From contig JAPLMG010000237.1 in assembly GCA_026387165.1 (NCBI GenBank), forward strand, positions 1-13,932: a stretch of 13,932 nt of DNA. Reading direction: 5' to 3'. The position numbers and the translations under genes were made by a program. Shown here piece after piece: positions 6,236 to 13,717 of the stretch. The notes under the pieces are model-generated. The model was not told where the DNA came from. It did not search any database and saw only the letters and a list, made by a program, of their open reading frames with translations. This DNA is from Candidatus Omnitrophota bacterium (GTDB lineage Bacteria; Omnitrophota; Gorgyraeia; 2-01-FULL-45-10). Every line of letters starts with the position of its first letter. Positions within the stretch are counted from its first letter, which is position 1.

Positions 6236-8392
6236 ATGGCCATCAATCTTAATTTATACTTTATCCCTTCTCTTATTGCCTCGATGCTCCTGATCTGCCT
6301 GGGAGTGTTCGTTTACTGCAATAACAAAAAACACCCGACGAATATGACATTCGCGCTTGAATGTTTTACGGCTTTTATTTGGCTGTTTTCATACAGCATG
6401 ATGTATCTGTTCTCATTTAACAGGGAGATCGCCCTGTTCTGGATGAAGATAGGGTATGTGGGTGTCATTTATATAGGCGTTTTTAATTACCATTTTGTTG
6501 TTGAGTTCCTTGAAAGAAAAAAAGAGAGAATCGCTGTATTTTTTTGTTACGGCATAGCTACCCTGTTCGTTTATCTCCACCTTAAGACAGACCTTTTTAC
6601 TGACGGATTGATAAAATATTCGTGGGGATATTATCCCCGCGCATCTACGATTCATCCCGTCTTCTTGATCTTCTTCATATCCCTCATATTGCTCACCATG
6701 TCCTATATAATCCTGTATCTCTTCAGGAGAGATCTATTGCTGACGCAACCCAGAAAAAAAGACCAGTTAAAATATATCTTTCTGGCGTACTTTTTGTACA
6801 CGCCTGCCTGTATAGATTTTATTCCAAACTACAATATTCCCTTTTATCCGTTTGGATATGTATTTGTCTCTATGTTTCTGGTTATCATAGCATATGCGAT
6901 TGTGCGTCACCAGTTAATGGATATAGAAGTTGTTATAAAAAAGACTCTAATATTTGCCGGTCTGCTGGTCTCAGTATTTGCGATATTAGTTTTGCCAACA
7001 CTGCTTATTCAGGAATATATATTTAGAAGCGCAAGCGCAGGCGGGAAGCTTCTGGGCTTAGCCTTGAGCGGCGTGATAATTATTTTATCTTTAAGGCGGA
7101 TAGAAAATTTCCTAATGAATATTACCGACAAGTATCTTTTTCAGAAAAAATATGACTACAGGAAATTGCTGAGGACTTTTACATCTGAAGTTTTAACGGT
7201 TGTAAACTTGGATAAACTTGTGAATTTAACCGTGGATAAACTTACAGATATAGTGAAAATAAATTCTAGCGCCGTATTGTTACTTAATCAGGAAAAGCAG
7301 GAATTCAATGTTATGGCTTCACGCAACGTGAAAGAACCACAAGTAACCTTAATAAGGCCTGATGGCATAGTAACTTTCTTAGAGCAAACCCACGGCTACT
7401 TATTAAAGAAAGATTTGATCGAAAGAAAAGTGTATATTCCACCCTCAATACAGGAGATCATCGATAAATTAAACGCCGAACTTATCATACCGATGGTTTT
7501 GCATAGCGAAGTTATGGGTATATTATCGTTAGGAAAGAAAAAATCCGATGAAGATTATACTCAAGACGATCTTGATATACTCTTACCTTTGGCGAGGACA
7601 CTCGCGATAGCAATTTCTAATGCGAAACTCTTCGATGAGCTTGGCAAGACACAGGCAGAGGCGGCTCAGAACGAGAAGATGGCCGTTATAGGTACGCTTT
7701 CAGCCGGAATAAACCATGAGATATGCAATCCTCTCGGTATTGCCCGGGGGCAATGCGAGGCGTTCCTGTTAAATATGAAAGACGGGCTTTATAACAATAA
7801 GAGCCCGGAAGAGCTTTTGACAAAGGCCAAGGAGATCATGGCAAAAGTTATCAAAGAGACCGATAGAGCAACGGCCATAACTAAGAAATTGTCGAGCTTT
7901 GCTAAACCCGCTAAAGGTGAAGCGGAGCTTGTAAATATAGATAAGGAAATCGATGACGTGTTGGGACTTGTGGGCTACGAGCTGAAATTGGAAAAGATAG
8001 AATTTGAGAAACAGATACCAAAAGAATTGCCGAATATATTTGTGGACAGAAAGCAGTTCCAGGAGGTGCTCTTCAACCTTATAAGGAACGCGGGACAGGC
8101 TATCGGCGAAAAGGGAAAGATCGTTGTAAAAGTAAGGCAGGACAGGAATAAGATATCCGTAGATATTAAAGATACCGGTTCCGGTATTCCTGAAGATAGA
8201 TTAAAGGAATTGTTCAATCCGTTCTTTACCACGAAAGAGCCGGGCAAGGGGACAGGTTTAGGGTTATTCATAGTGCGGCAGGTTGTGGAAAAGAACGGCG
8301 GCAAGATCTATCTCAAAGAAACAAAAATGGGTGAGGGGACTACGTTTACGGTTGAATTTCCGGTAACAGCGGGCCGGGAAAGCAGGGTGTAA
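6236..8392 (+). CDS. Membrane sensor histidine kinase with GAF domain (PrsK-like)
   Basis: The 718-residue protein begins with about eight hydrophobic helices (roughly 8-28, 40-60, 70-90, 98-116, 140-162, 178-222, 235-258, 270-288), the 7TM-type sensory region seen in many kinases, including PrsK-like ones. A GAF domain (about 306-465) and a short coiled linker follow. The catalytic core has an H-box AGINHEICNPL with phospho-acceptor His494, the N-box NLIRNAGQAI (614-623), G1 box DTGSGI (646-651), F-box NPFFTTK (661-667) and G2 box GTGLGLFIV (672-680). All autophosphorylation residues look intact. It would signal from the membrane to the response regulator whose start codon lies 1 base after its stop. 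The start is 6 bases behind the broken ketosynthase, so it is probably co-transcribed with the lipid genes. The ligand is unknown. Confidence 0.9.
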   Translation: MAINLNLYFIPSLIASMLLICLGVFVYCNNKKHPTNMTFALECFTAFIWLFSYSMMYLFSFNREIALFWMKIGYVGVIYIGVFNYHFVVEFLERKKERIAVFFCYGIATLFVYLHLKTDLFTDGLIKYSWGYYPRASTIHPVFLIFFISLILLTMSYIILYLFRRDLLLTQPRKKDQLKYIFLAYFLYTPACIDFIPNYNIPFYPFGYVFVSMFLVIIAYAIVRHQLMDIEVVIKKTLIFAGLLVSVFAILVLPTLLIQEYIFRSASAGGKLLGLALSGVIIILSLRRIENFLMNITDKYLFQKKYDYRKLLRTFTSEVLTVVNLDKLVNLTVDKLTDIVKINSSAVLLLNQEKQEFNVMASRNVKEPQVTLIRPDGIVTFLEQTHGYLLKKDLIERKVYIPPSIQEIIDKLNAELIIPMVLHSEVMGILSLGKKKSDEDYTQDDLDILLPLARTLAIAISNAKLFDELGKTQAEAAQNEKMAVIGTLSAGINHEICNPLGIARGQCEAFLLNMKDGLYNNKSPEELLTKAKEIMAKVIKETDRATAITKKLSSFAKPAKGEAELVNIDKEIDDVLGLVGYELKLEKIEFEKQIPKELPNIFVDRKQFQEVLFNLIRNAGQAIGEKGKIVVKVRQDRNKISVDIKDTGSGIPEDRLKELFNPFFTTKEPGKGTGLGLFIVRQVVEKNGGKIYLKETKMGEGTTFTVEFPVTAGRESRV

Positions 8393-8393
8393 C

Positions 8394-8765
8394 ATGTCAA
8401 AGGCGAAGATAGTCGCAATAGATGATGAGGTTGAATTTATAGATATGATAAAGAGCTACTTTGAGCCTCGCGGATATGACATTACGGTAGCTATCCGCGG
8501 AACGAGAGGCATCGAACTTGTTAAAGAGAAGAAGCCCGATGTAGTTTTGATGGACCTGAAGATGCCGGGCATTGACGGAGATGAGGTGCTGTCGCTTCTG
8601 AAATCGATGGATCCGTCGCCAAAAGTGATATTTGTGACGGCCTATGACGACGGCGGCAAGACGAAGGCGCGGCTGTTAAAGATGGGCGCATATGCGTATT
8701 TTGATAAACCCGTTTCATCACTGCGTGAGCTTGAGGAGATGGTCAATAAGGCAGCGAATACATAG
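8394..8765 (+). CDS. Single-domain response regulator (CheY-like), first copy
   Basis: The 123 residues are one receiver domain with no output domain. The acidic pair is Asp10/Asp11, the phospho-acceptor is Asp54 (VVLMDLKMPG), the switch Thr82 lies in VIFVTAYDD, and the conserved Lys105 is in FDKPV. It lies 1 base after the kinase stop codon, so kinase and receiver are very likely made together and partners. Lacking its own output, it may pass phosphate on or act by protein contact. Confidence 0.93.
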   Translation: MSKAKIVAIDDEVEFIDMIKSYFEPRGYDITVAIRGTRGIELVKEKKPDVVLMDLKMPGIDGDEVLSLLKSMDPSPKVIFVTAYDDGGKTKARLLKMGAYAYFDKPVSSLRELEEMVNKAANT

Positions 8766-8767
8766 AG

Positions 8768-8798
8768 ATTGCTTCGGGCATTAAAGTGCCCTCGCAAT
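8768..8798. repeat. Palindromic intergenic repeat between the two response regulators
   Basis: ATTGC (8768-8772) pairs with GCAAT (8794-8798), and GGGCA (8776-8780) with TGCCC (8787-8791), giving a bulged hairpin. The flank GCAATGACGAGG is typical of a dispersed intergenic palindrome seen in many genomes. It is the only sizeable gap (50 bases) inside the operon after 1874 and does not carry a T-run. Confidence 0.5.
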
Positions 8799-8815
8799 GA
8801 CGAGGAGAGCCATAA

Positions 8816-9175
8816 ATGCATAAGTTGTTAGTGGTAGATGATGAAAATGACATATGCGACTTTGTTAAGACTTTCTTTAAGGACAGGGGGTTTCATGTAT
8901 TCACCGCCCTGAATGGTGAAGAGGCGCTATCCATAGCCAAGAGGGAGAGGCCGGACCTGGTGCTGCTCGATATTAAGATGAAAGGCATGGATGGGCTCGC
9001 GGCATTGAAGCATATCAGAGAACTGGATAGAAGTATAAAGATAATCATGGTGACGGCTCTTGAGGATCAGGATAAGATGCGCGAAGCGTATAAGTTAGGC
9101 GCATGTGATTATATCACTAAACCGTTAATCCTGGATTACCTTGAAGAGACGGTATTGAAAAATTTGAAAGGGTAA
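8816..9175 (+). CDS. Single-domain response regulator (CheY-like), second copy
   Basis: A 119-residue receiver domain with Asp8/Asp9, phospho-acceptor Asp52 (LVLLDIKMKG), Thr80 in IIMVTALED, and Lys102 in ITKPL. GAGGAG lies about 10 bases before ATG. It differs clearly from the first receiver, so this is not a recent duplicate. It ends 3 bases before the HD-GYP gene. A receiver is often fused to HD-GYP domains in RpfG-type proteins; here the two are separate genes and may act as a pair (inference). Confidence 0.93.
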   Translation: MHKLLVVDDENDICDFVKTFFKDRGFHVFTALNGEEALSIAKRERPDLVLLDIKMKGMDGLAALKHIRELDRSIKIIMVTALEDQDKMREAYKLGACDYITKPLILDYLEETVLKNLKG

Positions 9176-9178
9176 TTG

Positions 9179-10564
9179 ATGTCCACACACAAAAAGGCTC
9201 CAAGCTGGGGGAAGCTTCAGGATTGGTTTGTTGAGAAGCTGATGGACCATCAGGGCGGAATATCGCCGTTAGGCCCCAACCCGAACCTCTTCAACGCGTC
9301 CTTGCCCATGGACGGCGTATTGCAAAAGCAGGACTATCAATCATTCCTGGAGGCGGCATCGAGGACGATGATAAGGTTTAAGAAGCCCGAGCACCTTATC
9401 AAGATGATAGTCAAGACCATTGATGACCAGCTTAAGGTAGTGCACACGGCAGTCCTTCTTTATAAAGAGGAGAAGAGATCTTATATTTTAATAGATTCCA
9501 AAGGCGCCACCGGCTTAAAGATCCCTGTAGGCTTTGTACGGCTGTCCGTAGACAATCCCTTGATAAGCGTATTCAGCGAGAAGGATAGTTTCTTCATCTC
9601 TGAGACCGGAATACTGAATTATGACGACATCATATGCGGCTTAAGGAATAGAAGCATATTGGAGCTTCAGCCCGATCTATACGATAATCTTCTCGCCATA
9701 AAGAAGCAGATGGATCTTTTGAAGGCCGTGCTTTGCGTGCCTTGTTATTTTAAGAGAGACCTGCTGGGGATATTGGTTCTGGGCGAAAAAATATCCGGTG
9801 AAACTTTTAACCGGGAAGAGATGGGTTTCTTCGTCACTTTAGCCAATGACGCGGCTATGGCTATTGCTAACGCGCAGCTGATCGAAAACTTACAACAAAA
9901 GATAGAGGAGGTAGAAGCGCTATATGGACGCGAGCACAAAATATTTATCCATACAGCCATAGCTCTCGCGGCTGCTATAGACGCAAGAGACCGGTACACT
10001 CACGGACACACAGAGAGAGTGACAAACCATTGTCTTGCTATAGCAAAAGAGCTCGACGGAGTTCCCGAAGCCGCCCATTATAAGAATTTCCTGGAGACGC
10101 TTCAAATATCAGCATTACTTCATGATGTCGGTAAGATAGGTATACCGGATTATGTACTGAGTAAGAATGGTAAGCTGACACCGGAAGAATACGAAGAGAT
10201 AAAGAAGCATTCGATAATAGGAGCGACGATATTGTATCCCATTAAAGAGCTGAGCGATGTTGCCAAAGAGGTGCGGCATCATCAGGAGTGTTTCGATGGC
10301 TCAGGTTATCCCGATGGCCTGGCAGGGAATAATATACCTCTTGTGGCGAGAATTATAGCGGTAGCCGACGCGTTTGACGCCATGACCACGAACAGGCCCT
10401 ACCGGAAAAGAAAGACCGTTGAAGAAGCCGTCCAAGAATTAAAAGCAAGATCAGGCACGCAGTTCGACCCCATCATAGTCAGCGCTTTCCTATTAGCTTG
10501 CGAAAAAGGGAATATCCTCAATAACGGCAAGCCATCTCCCCCGGAGGATTTAATGAAGCGATGA
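9179..10564 (+). CDS. GAF and HD-GYP domain protein, probable cyclic-di-GMP phosphodiesterase
   Basis: The 461 residues have no membrane segment. A GAF-like sensory domain (about 55-235) and a helical linker lead to a complete HD-GYP domain (about 255-440). Metal and catalytic motifs are present: HTERV (His277), LLHDVGKIGIPD with His315/Asp316, KKHSIIGA (His344), HHQECFDGSGYPDGL with His367/His368 and Gly-Tyr-Pro 376-378, and ADAFDAMTTNRPYR (397-409). HD-GYP enzymes hydrolyse cyclic-di-GMP to GMP, and with all residues kept this one should be active. ATG at 9179 is preferred over the TTG three bases earlier. It is the last gene of the long plus-strand row and would be the output of the kinase/receiver genes before it. 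It ends tail to tail with the minus-strand regulator, with no clear terminator between. Confidence 0.92.
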   Translation: MSTHKKAPSWGKLQDWFVEKLMDHQGGISPLGPNPNLFNASLPMDGVLQKQDYQSFLEAASRTMIRFKKPEHLIKMIVKTIDDQLKVVHTAVLLYKEEKRSYILIDSKGATGLKIPVGFVRLSVDNPLISVFSEKDSFFISETGILNYDDIICGLRNRSILELQPDLYDNLLAIKKQMDLLKAVLCVPCYFKRDLLGILVLGEKISGETFNREEMGFFVTLANDAAMAIANAQLIENLQQKIEEVEALYGREHKIFIHTAIALAAAIDARDRYTHGHTERVTNHCLAIAKELDGVPEAAHYKNFLETLQISALLHDVGKIGIPDYVLSKNGKLTPEEYEEIKKHSIIGATILYPIKELSDVAKEVRHHQECFDGSGYPDGLAGNNIPLVARIIAVADAFDAMTTNRPYRKRKTVEEAVQELKARSGTQFDPIIVSAFLLACEKGNILNNGKPSPPEDLMKR

Positions 10565-10575
10565 GCGATTGCTGA

Positions 10576-11127
10576 TTATGCTTTCGGAGGAGAGACCATA
10601 CAGAGCAACTTTGTGTCATGACTGTAAGCGTTTTTAAAAAAATGGGGCGTAGACGCCTCAAAGTATAAAGTGTCGCCTTTCATGAGGTCATATTTTTCCT
10701 CACCGATATTTGCCTCAATTTTGCCGTCGAGAACGTATATGAATTTCTCGATACCCGTCCGCGTCTCTTCTTTGTGAGTTTTCCCGCCCTTGCTTATTTT
10801 GATCAAAATGGGCAGCATCCTCTTATTTAATATCTTTGAGGCAAGTATCTCTTCCGATGACTTTTTGTCATGGATGAAGACTTCGGCGCGGGGTTTCTGT
10901 TTCTGGATATCAATGGCTCTCTTTGAGGAGTATAGGTTTTTATAAAGTTCGGGCAGGGCGATACCGAGAGCATCGCAGATCTTCATATGCGACTGGAGGG
11001 TTCCGGTCATCTTGCCGTTCTCCATCCTGCTCAAGGTGGCAAGCGCCACGCCTGACTTATCGGCAAGTTCAAGCAGGGTCATCTTGTTCTCTTTGCGTAA
11101 AGCGTGTATCGTTTTACCTATGCTCAT
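10576..11127 (-). CDS. XRE-family regulator with C-terminal cupin domain
   Basis: Of 183 residues, 4-63 form a helix-turn-helix of the XRE/Cro type (IHALRKENKMTLLELADKSG, then ALATLSRMENGK), and about 105-178 form a single cupin_2 barrel (GIEKFIYVLDGKIEANIGEE, then GDTLYFEASTPHFF). This layout is that of small-molecule-sensing repressors, such as those controlling amino-acid, polyamine or compatible-solute genes; the ligand cannot be told from sequence. ATG at 11127 has AAAGGAG 6 bases upstream, so it is preferred over the TTG three bases before. A near-perfect promoter with flanking repeats sits just upstream, pointing to autoregulation. Confidence 0.9.
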   Translation of the reverse strand: MSIGKTIHALRKENKMTLLELADKSGVALATLSRMENGKMTGTLQSHMKICDALGIALPELYKNLYSSKRAIDIQKQKPRAEVFIHDKKSSEEILASKILNKRMLPILIKISKGGKTHKEETRTGIEKFIYVLDGKIEANIGEEKYDLMKGDTLYFEASTPHFFKNAYSHDTKLLCMVSPPKA

Positions 11128-11147
11128 CAATGGCTCCTTTTATATTC

Positions 11148-11175
11148 AGTATATCATGATTTGATGTTTTGTCAA
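11148..11175 (-). promoter_or_regulatory. Sigma-70 promoter of the XRE/cupin gene with flanking direct repeats
   Basis: On the minus strand, TTGACA (11170-11175) and TATACT (11148-11153) are 16 bases apart, the same boxes and spacing as the promoter of the small HTH gene. CATCAAA occurs twice on this strand (11182-11188 and 11160-11166), 22 bases apart (about two helical turns) and on either side of the -35 box, which suits an operator for the XRE protein (inference). Confidence 0.72.
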
Positions 11176-11224
11176 TACCGGTTTGATGCTTCTAAAAAAC
11201 GAAAATCCGCGCATGGCATACGCG

Positions 11225-11264
11225 CCTGCCTGCCGTTAAGTGTAATTGACGTGCGGCAGGCAGG
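11225..11264. repeat. Inverted repeat CCTGCCTGCCG / CGGCAGGCAGG
   Basis: Two perfect 11-base arms (11225-11235, 11254-11264) flank an 18-base loop. It lies downstream of rpmB on the minus strand. No T-run follows, so a terminator role is uncertain; CCTGCCTGCCG palindromes look like dispersed repeat units. Confidence 0.55.
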
Positions 11265-11289
11265 GATTGACGTTCAAGTGATGATTATG

Positions 11290-11526
11290 TTAGAATCGGA
11301 TAGCTTTCTTGACCTTGCCGGCCTTGAGGCATTTTACGCAGACGCGGATCCTTTTGGGTGAGCCGTCCACGATAGCCCGGACAGTCTTAAGGTTCGGAAG
11401 AAAACGCCGTATATTAACACCGGTGATCTTTAAGCCGACGCCGCCTTTTTTTTTGGACAAGCCTCGGCGCTTAATGGTCCTGCCGGCTACCGGTTTTTTG
11501 CCGCAGATCGAACATATTTTTGACAT
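11290..11526 (-). CDS. rpmB: 50S ribosomal protein L28
   Basis: The 78-residue, strongly basic protein carries the L28 signature: MSKICSICGKKPVAGRTI at the start, RRFLPNLKTVRAI in the middle, and RIRVCVKCLKAGKV near the end. The CxxC pairs (Cys5/Cys8 and Cys63/Cys66) mark the zinc-binding (C+) form. L28 sits in the large ribosomal subunit near the E site. AAGGAG lies 9 bases before the start codon. It is divergent from recG, a common arrangement. Confidence 0.96.
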   Translation of the reverse strand: MSKICSICGKKPVAGRTIKRRGLSKKKGGVGLKITGVNIRRFLPNLKTVRAIVDGSPKRIRVCVKCLKAGKVKKAIRF

Positions 11527-11575
11527 TTTTGGTTACTCCTTTAGTGGGCGATATGTTAACATAGGTAAATTTTAT
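11527..11575. promoter_or_regulatory. Divergent promoter region between rpmB and recG
   Basis: For rpmB, TTGCAT (minus strand, 11576-11581) and TAACAT (11553-11558) are 17 bases apart. For recG, TTGGTT (11529-11534) and TATGTT (11552-11557) are 17 apart on the plus strand. The two -10 boxes overlap in the palindrome ATGTTAACAT (11553-11562), so polymerases would compete. The boxes are only partly consensus. Confidence 0.4.
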
Positions 11576-13717
11576 ATGCAAGAAAAAAATGATTTAAAGA
11601 CTTTAGTCCGGTATATCAAAGGTGTGGGGCCTAAAAAGAGCGAATATCTCGCTAAGGTAGGCCTGAATACCATAGAAGATATACTCTACTACCTGCCCAA
11701 AAGATATGAGGACCGCTCCAGCGTTACGGCAATAAAGGATCTAAGATCAGGCGAGAGCAGGACCATTCAAGGCGAGATAGCCTCTTTAAGTTCGCGCACC
11801 GGCAGATCCGGCGCATCGATATTTCAGGCGGTGGTGTCGGATCCCACGGGATCGATACACGCCGTATGGTTCAATCAGCCGTATTTAAGGGATATGCTGA
11901 AGGCAGGCGACAAGGTGGTCCTATATGGCAAGGTGGAGAGGTACGATAGATTGCAGATGGTTCAGCCCGAGTATGAATTAATGGAAGGCCTCGAAACGGA
12001 TTCAGTAAATATAGGGAGGATCGTGCCGGTATATTCGCTGACAGCGGAGTTGACGCAGAGATTTTTGAGGAGCATCGTATTTAAAACCATCTGCGAATAT
12101 GTTAAATTCGCGGCCGAGAGGCTGCCCACCTACATAATAGCGCGCCAAAAACTTGTCGATATCAAATTCGCGCTGCGCAATATACATTTTCCCACAAATT
12201 TTGAAATGCTGGAGAAGGCGTATAAGAGGATCGTATTCGAGGAGTTCTTTATCCTGCAATTGGCGCTCGCTGTACGCAGGAAGGGCCGAGGGACGGAATC
12301 CTTCGACAAAAGCTCAGGGTTCCGTCCCGAGCTTAGTCGAGGGACGGAAGAGGCGGCGTTTGGGCATAGTATGACGGCGGGGGAGCTGTCAGGATCTTTT
12401 AAGAAGGCGCTTCCATTTGAATTGACCGAGGGCCAGAAGAAAGCCGTAGCGGAAATAGAGCGTGATATGTCCGGCGCCAGGCCTATGAATAGGCTCTTAG
12501 AGGGCGACGTAGGAAGCGGTAAGACCGTAGTAGCCGCTCATGCCCTTGTCCTGGCGGCTCAGAATGGCTTCCAGAGCGTTATCATGGCTCCGACAGAGGT
12601 ATTGGCGCGCCAACATTTCATATATTTAAGCGAGTTATTGATGCCGCTGGGAATAAATGTAGTTTTGCTGATAGGCGGTATGGATGCCAGAATGAGGGAG
12701 AGGATATATTCTGAAATTAAAGATGAGAAAGCGGATATCGTAGTAGGAACGCACGCGATAATTGAGGCCGCCGTAAAGTTCAAGAATCTCGGGCTTGCGG
12801 TAATAGACGAGCAGCACAAGTTCGGAGTCGCCCAAAGGGCTATACTGCGCCGAAAAGGGCTCAATCCTCACGTCCTTATAATGACAGCGACACCCATACC
12901 GAGGACGCTGGCGCTGACAGTCTACGGAGATCTCGATATTTCTACGATAAAGGAGCTGCCGAAGGGTAGATTCCCGATAGTCACATATTGGGTTGAGGAA
13001 GATAAGAGAGATCAGATGTATGGCTTTATCAAAGAAGAGCTTGAGATCGGCAGACAGGCTTATGTGGTCTGTCCGTTGATAGATAGTACGGCGTACAGTG
13101 TAAAACATAAAGCGCAAAATGCCGTTGAAGTGTACGAAAAATTAAAAAATGAAGTTTTTACGAATTACGAAGTCGGGCTTTTGCACGGAAGGATGAGCTC
13201 TAAAGAAAAAGATAAAGCAATGAGGGATTTTAAAAAGGGGAAGATCGAGGTGCTCGTCTCGACTGTAGTCATAGAGGTGGGCATAGACATCCCGAACGCG
13301 TCGGTGATGCTGATCGAGAATGCCGACAGGTTCGGCCTGTCGCAGCTGCATCAATTGCGCGGCAGAATAGGACGCGGCGGCTGCAAATCCTATTGCATAC
13401 TGCTGGCGGATCCCGGGACGGATGCCGCCGCCGAGAGGCTCAAAGCCATAGAAGAGACGCTCGATGGGTTTGAGATAGCCGAGGCAGATATGGATCTGCG
13501 CGGCCCGGGAGAAATGTTCGGCACTAAGCAGCACGGCCTTCCCGAAATAAGATTCGGAAATCTGGCCAAAGATTTTGGTATAATGGAGCTTGCGAGGATC
13601 GAGGCCTTCGCGCTTATCGAAAAGGACCCCGGTCTTTCAGAAGAACATCATCAATTATTGAAGAAGAGTTTATATGAAAGGTTTAGAGGAAGATTAGAAT
13701 TGATAAGGGTGGGGTAG
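11576..13717 (+). CDS. recG: ATP-dependent DNA helicase RecG, with an in-frame repeat insertion
   Basis: RecG reverses stalled replication forks and branch-migrates junctions. The 713 residues (family usually about 690) show the wedge/OB domain (about 8-210, IKGVGPKKSEYLAKVGL and YLPKRYEDRS), helicase domain 1 with Walker A GDVGSGKT (310-317), APTEVLARQH (338-347) and box DEQH (411-414), MTATPIPRTLALT (436-448), domain 2 with HGRMSSKEKDKAM, VSTVVIEVGIDIPNA and the LHQLRGRIGRG motif (591-601), and the TRG-like end DLRGPGEMFGTKQHG. ATG at 11576 matches the family N-terminus; the frame open upstream from 11309 is only the reverse side of rpmB. Residues about 237-258 are encoded by a palindromic repeat and fall in the linker between wedge and helicase parts, where they are likely tolerated. 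Confidence 0.96.
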   Translation: MQEKNDLKTLVRYIKGVGPKKSEYLAKVGLNTIEDILYYLPKRYEDRSSVTAIKDLRSGESRTIQGEIASLSSRTGRSGASIFQAVVSDPTGSIHAVWFNQPYLRDMLKAGDKVVLYGKVERYDRLQMVQPEYELMEGLETDSVNIGRIVPVYSLTAELTQRFLRSIVFKTICEYVKFAAERLPTYIIARQKLVDIKFALRNIHFPTNFEMLEKAYKRIVFEEFFILQLALAVRRKGRGTESFDKSSGFRPELSRGTEEAAFGHSMTAGELSGSFKKALPFELTEGQKKAVAEIERDMSGARPMNRLLEGDVGSGKTVVAAHALVLAAQNGFQSVIMAPTEVLARQHFIYLSELLMPLGINVVLLIGGMDARMRERIYSEIKDEKADIVVGTHAIIEAAVKFKNLGLAVIDEQHKFGVAQRAILRRKGLNPHVLIMTATPIPRTLALTVYGDLDISTIKELPKGRFPIVTYWVEEDKRDQMYGFIKEELEIGRQAYVVCPLIDSTAYSVKHKAQNAVEVYEKLKNEVFTNYEVGLLHGRMSSKEKDKAMRDFKKGKIEVLVSTVVIEVGIDIPNASVMLIENADRFGLSQLHQLRGRIGRGGCKSYCILLADPGTDAAAERLKAIEETLDGFEIAEADMDLRGPGEMFGTKQHGLPEIRFGNLAKDFGIMELARIEAFALIEKDPGLSEEHHQLLKKSLYERFRGRLELIRVG
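12283..12350. repeat. Palindromic repeat inserted in frame within recG
   Basis: GGGACGGAA (12290-12298) is mirrored by TTCCGTCCC (12320-12328) and appears again directly at 12341-12349. CTTCGACAAAAGCTCAGGG (12301-12319) is the near reverse complement of 12326-12343. Nested inverted repeats of this kind are unusual in coding DNA, and the encoded residues (GRGTESFDKSS... SRGTE) do not match RecG. The TCGAC/GCTCAG words are shared with the repeat at 1514-1611. Confidence 0.72.

Noticed and set aside
6622..7026. Plus-strand open frame of 134 codons inside the kinase gene
   Set aside because: It is out of frame within the membrane region of a well-supported kinase; no independent ribosome site or family match.
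11309..11575. Possible 89-residue N-terminal extension of RecG
   Set aside because: It is the antisense of rpmB; the RecG family N-terminus matches from the ATG at 11576.
12635..13117. Minus-strand open frame of 160 codons inside recG
   Set aside because: It lies opposite helicase motifs of recG; no support as a gene.
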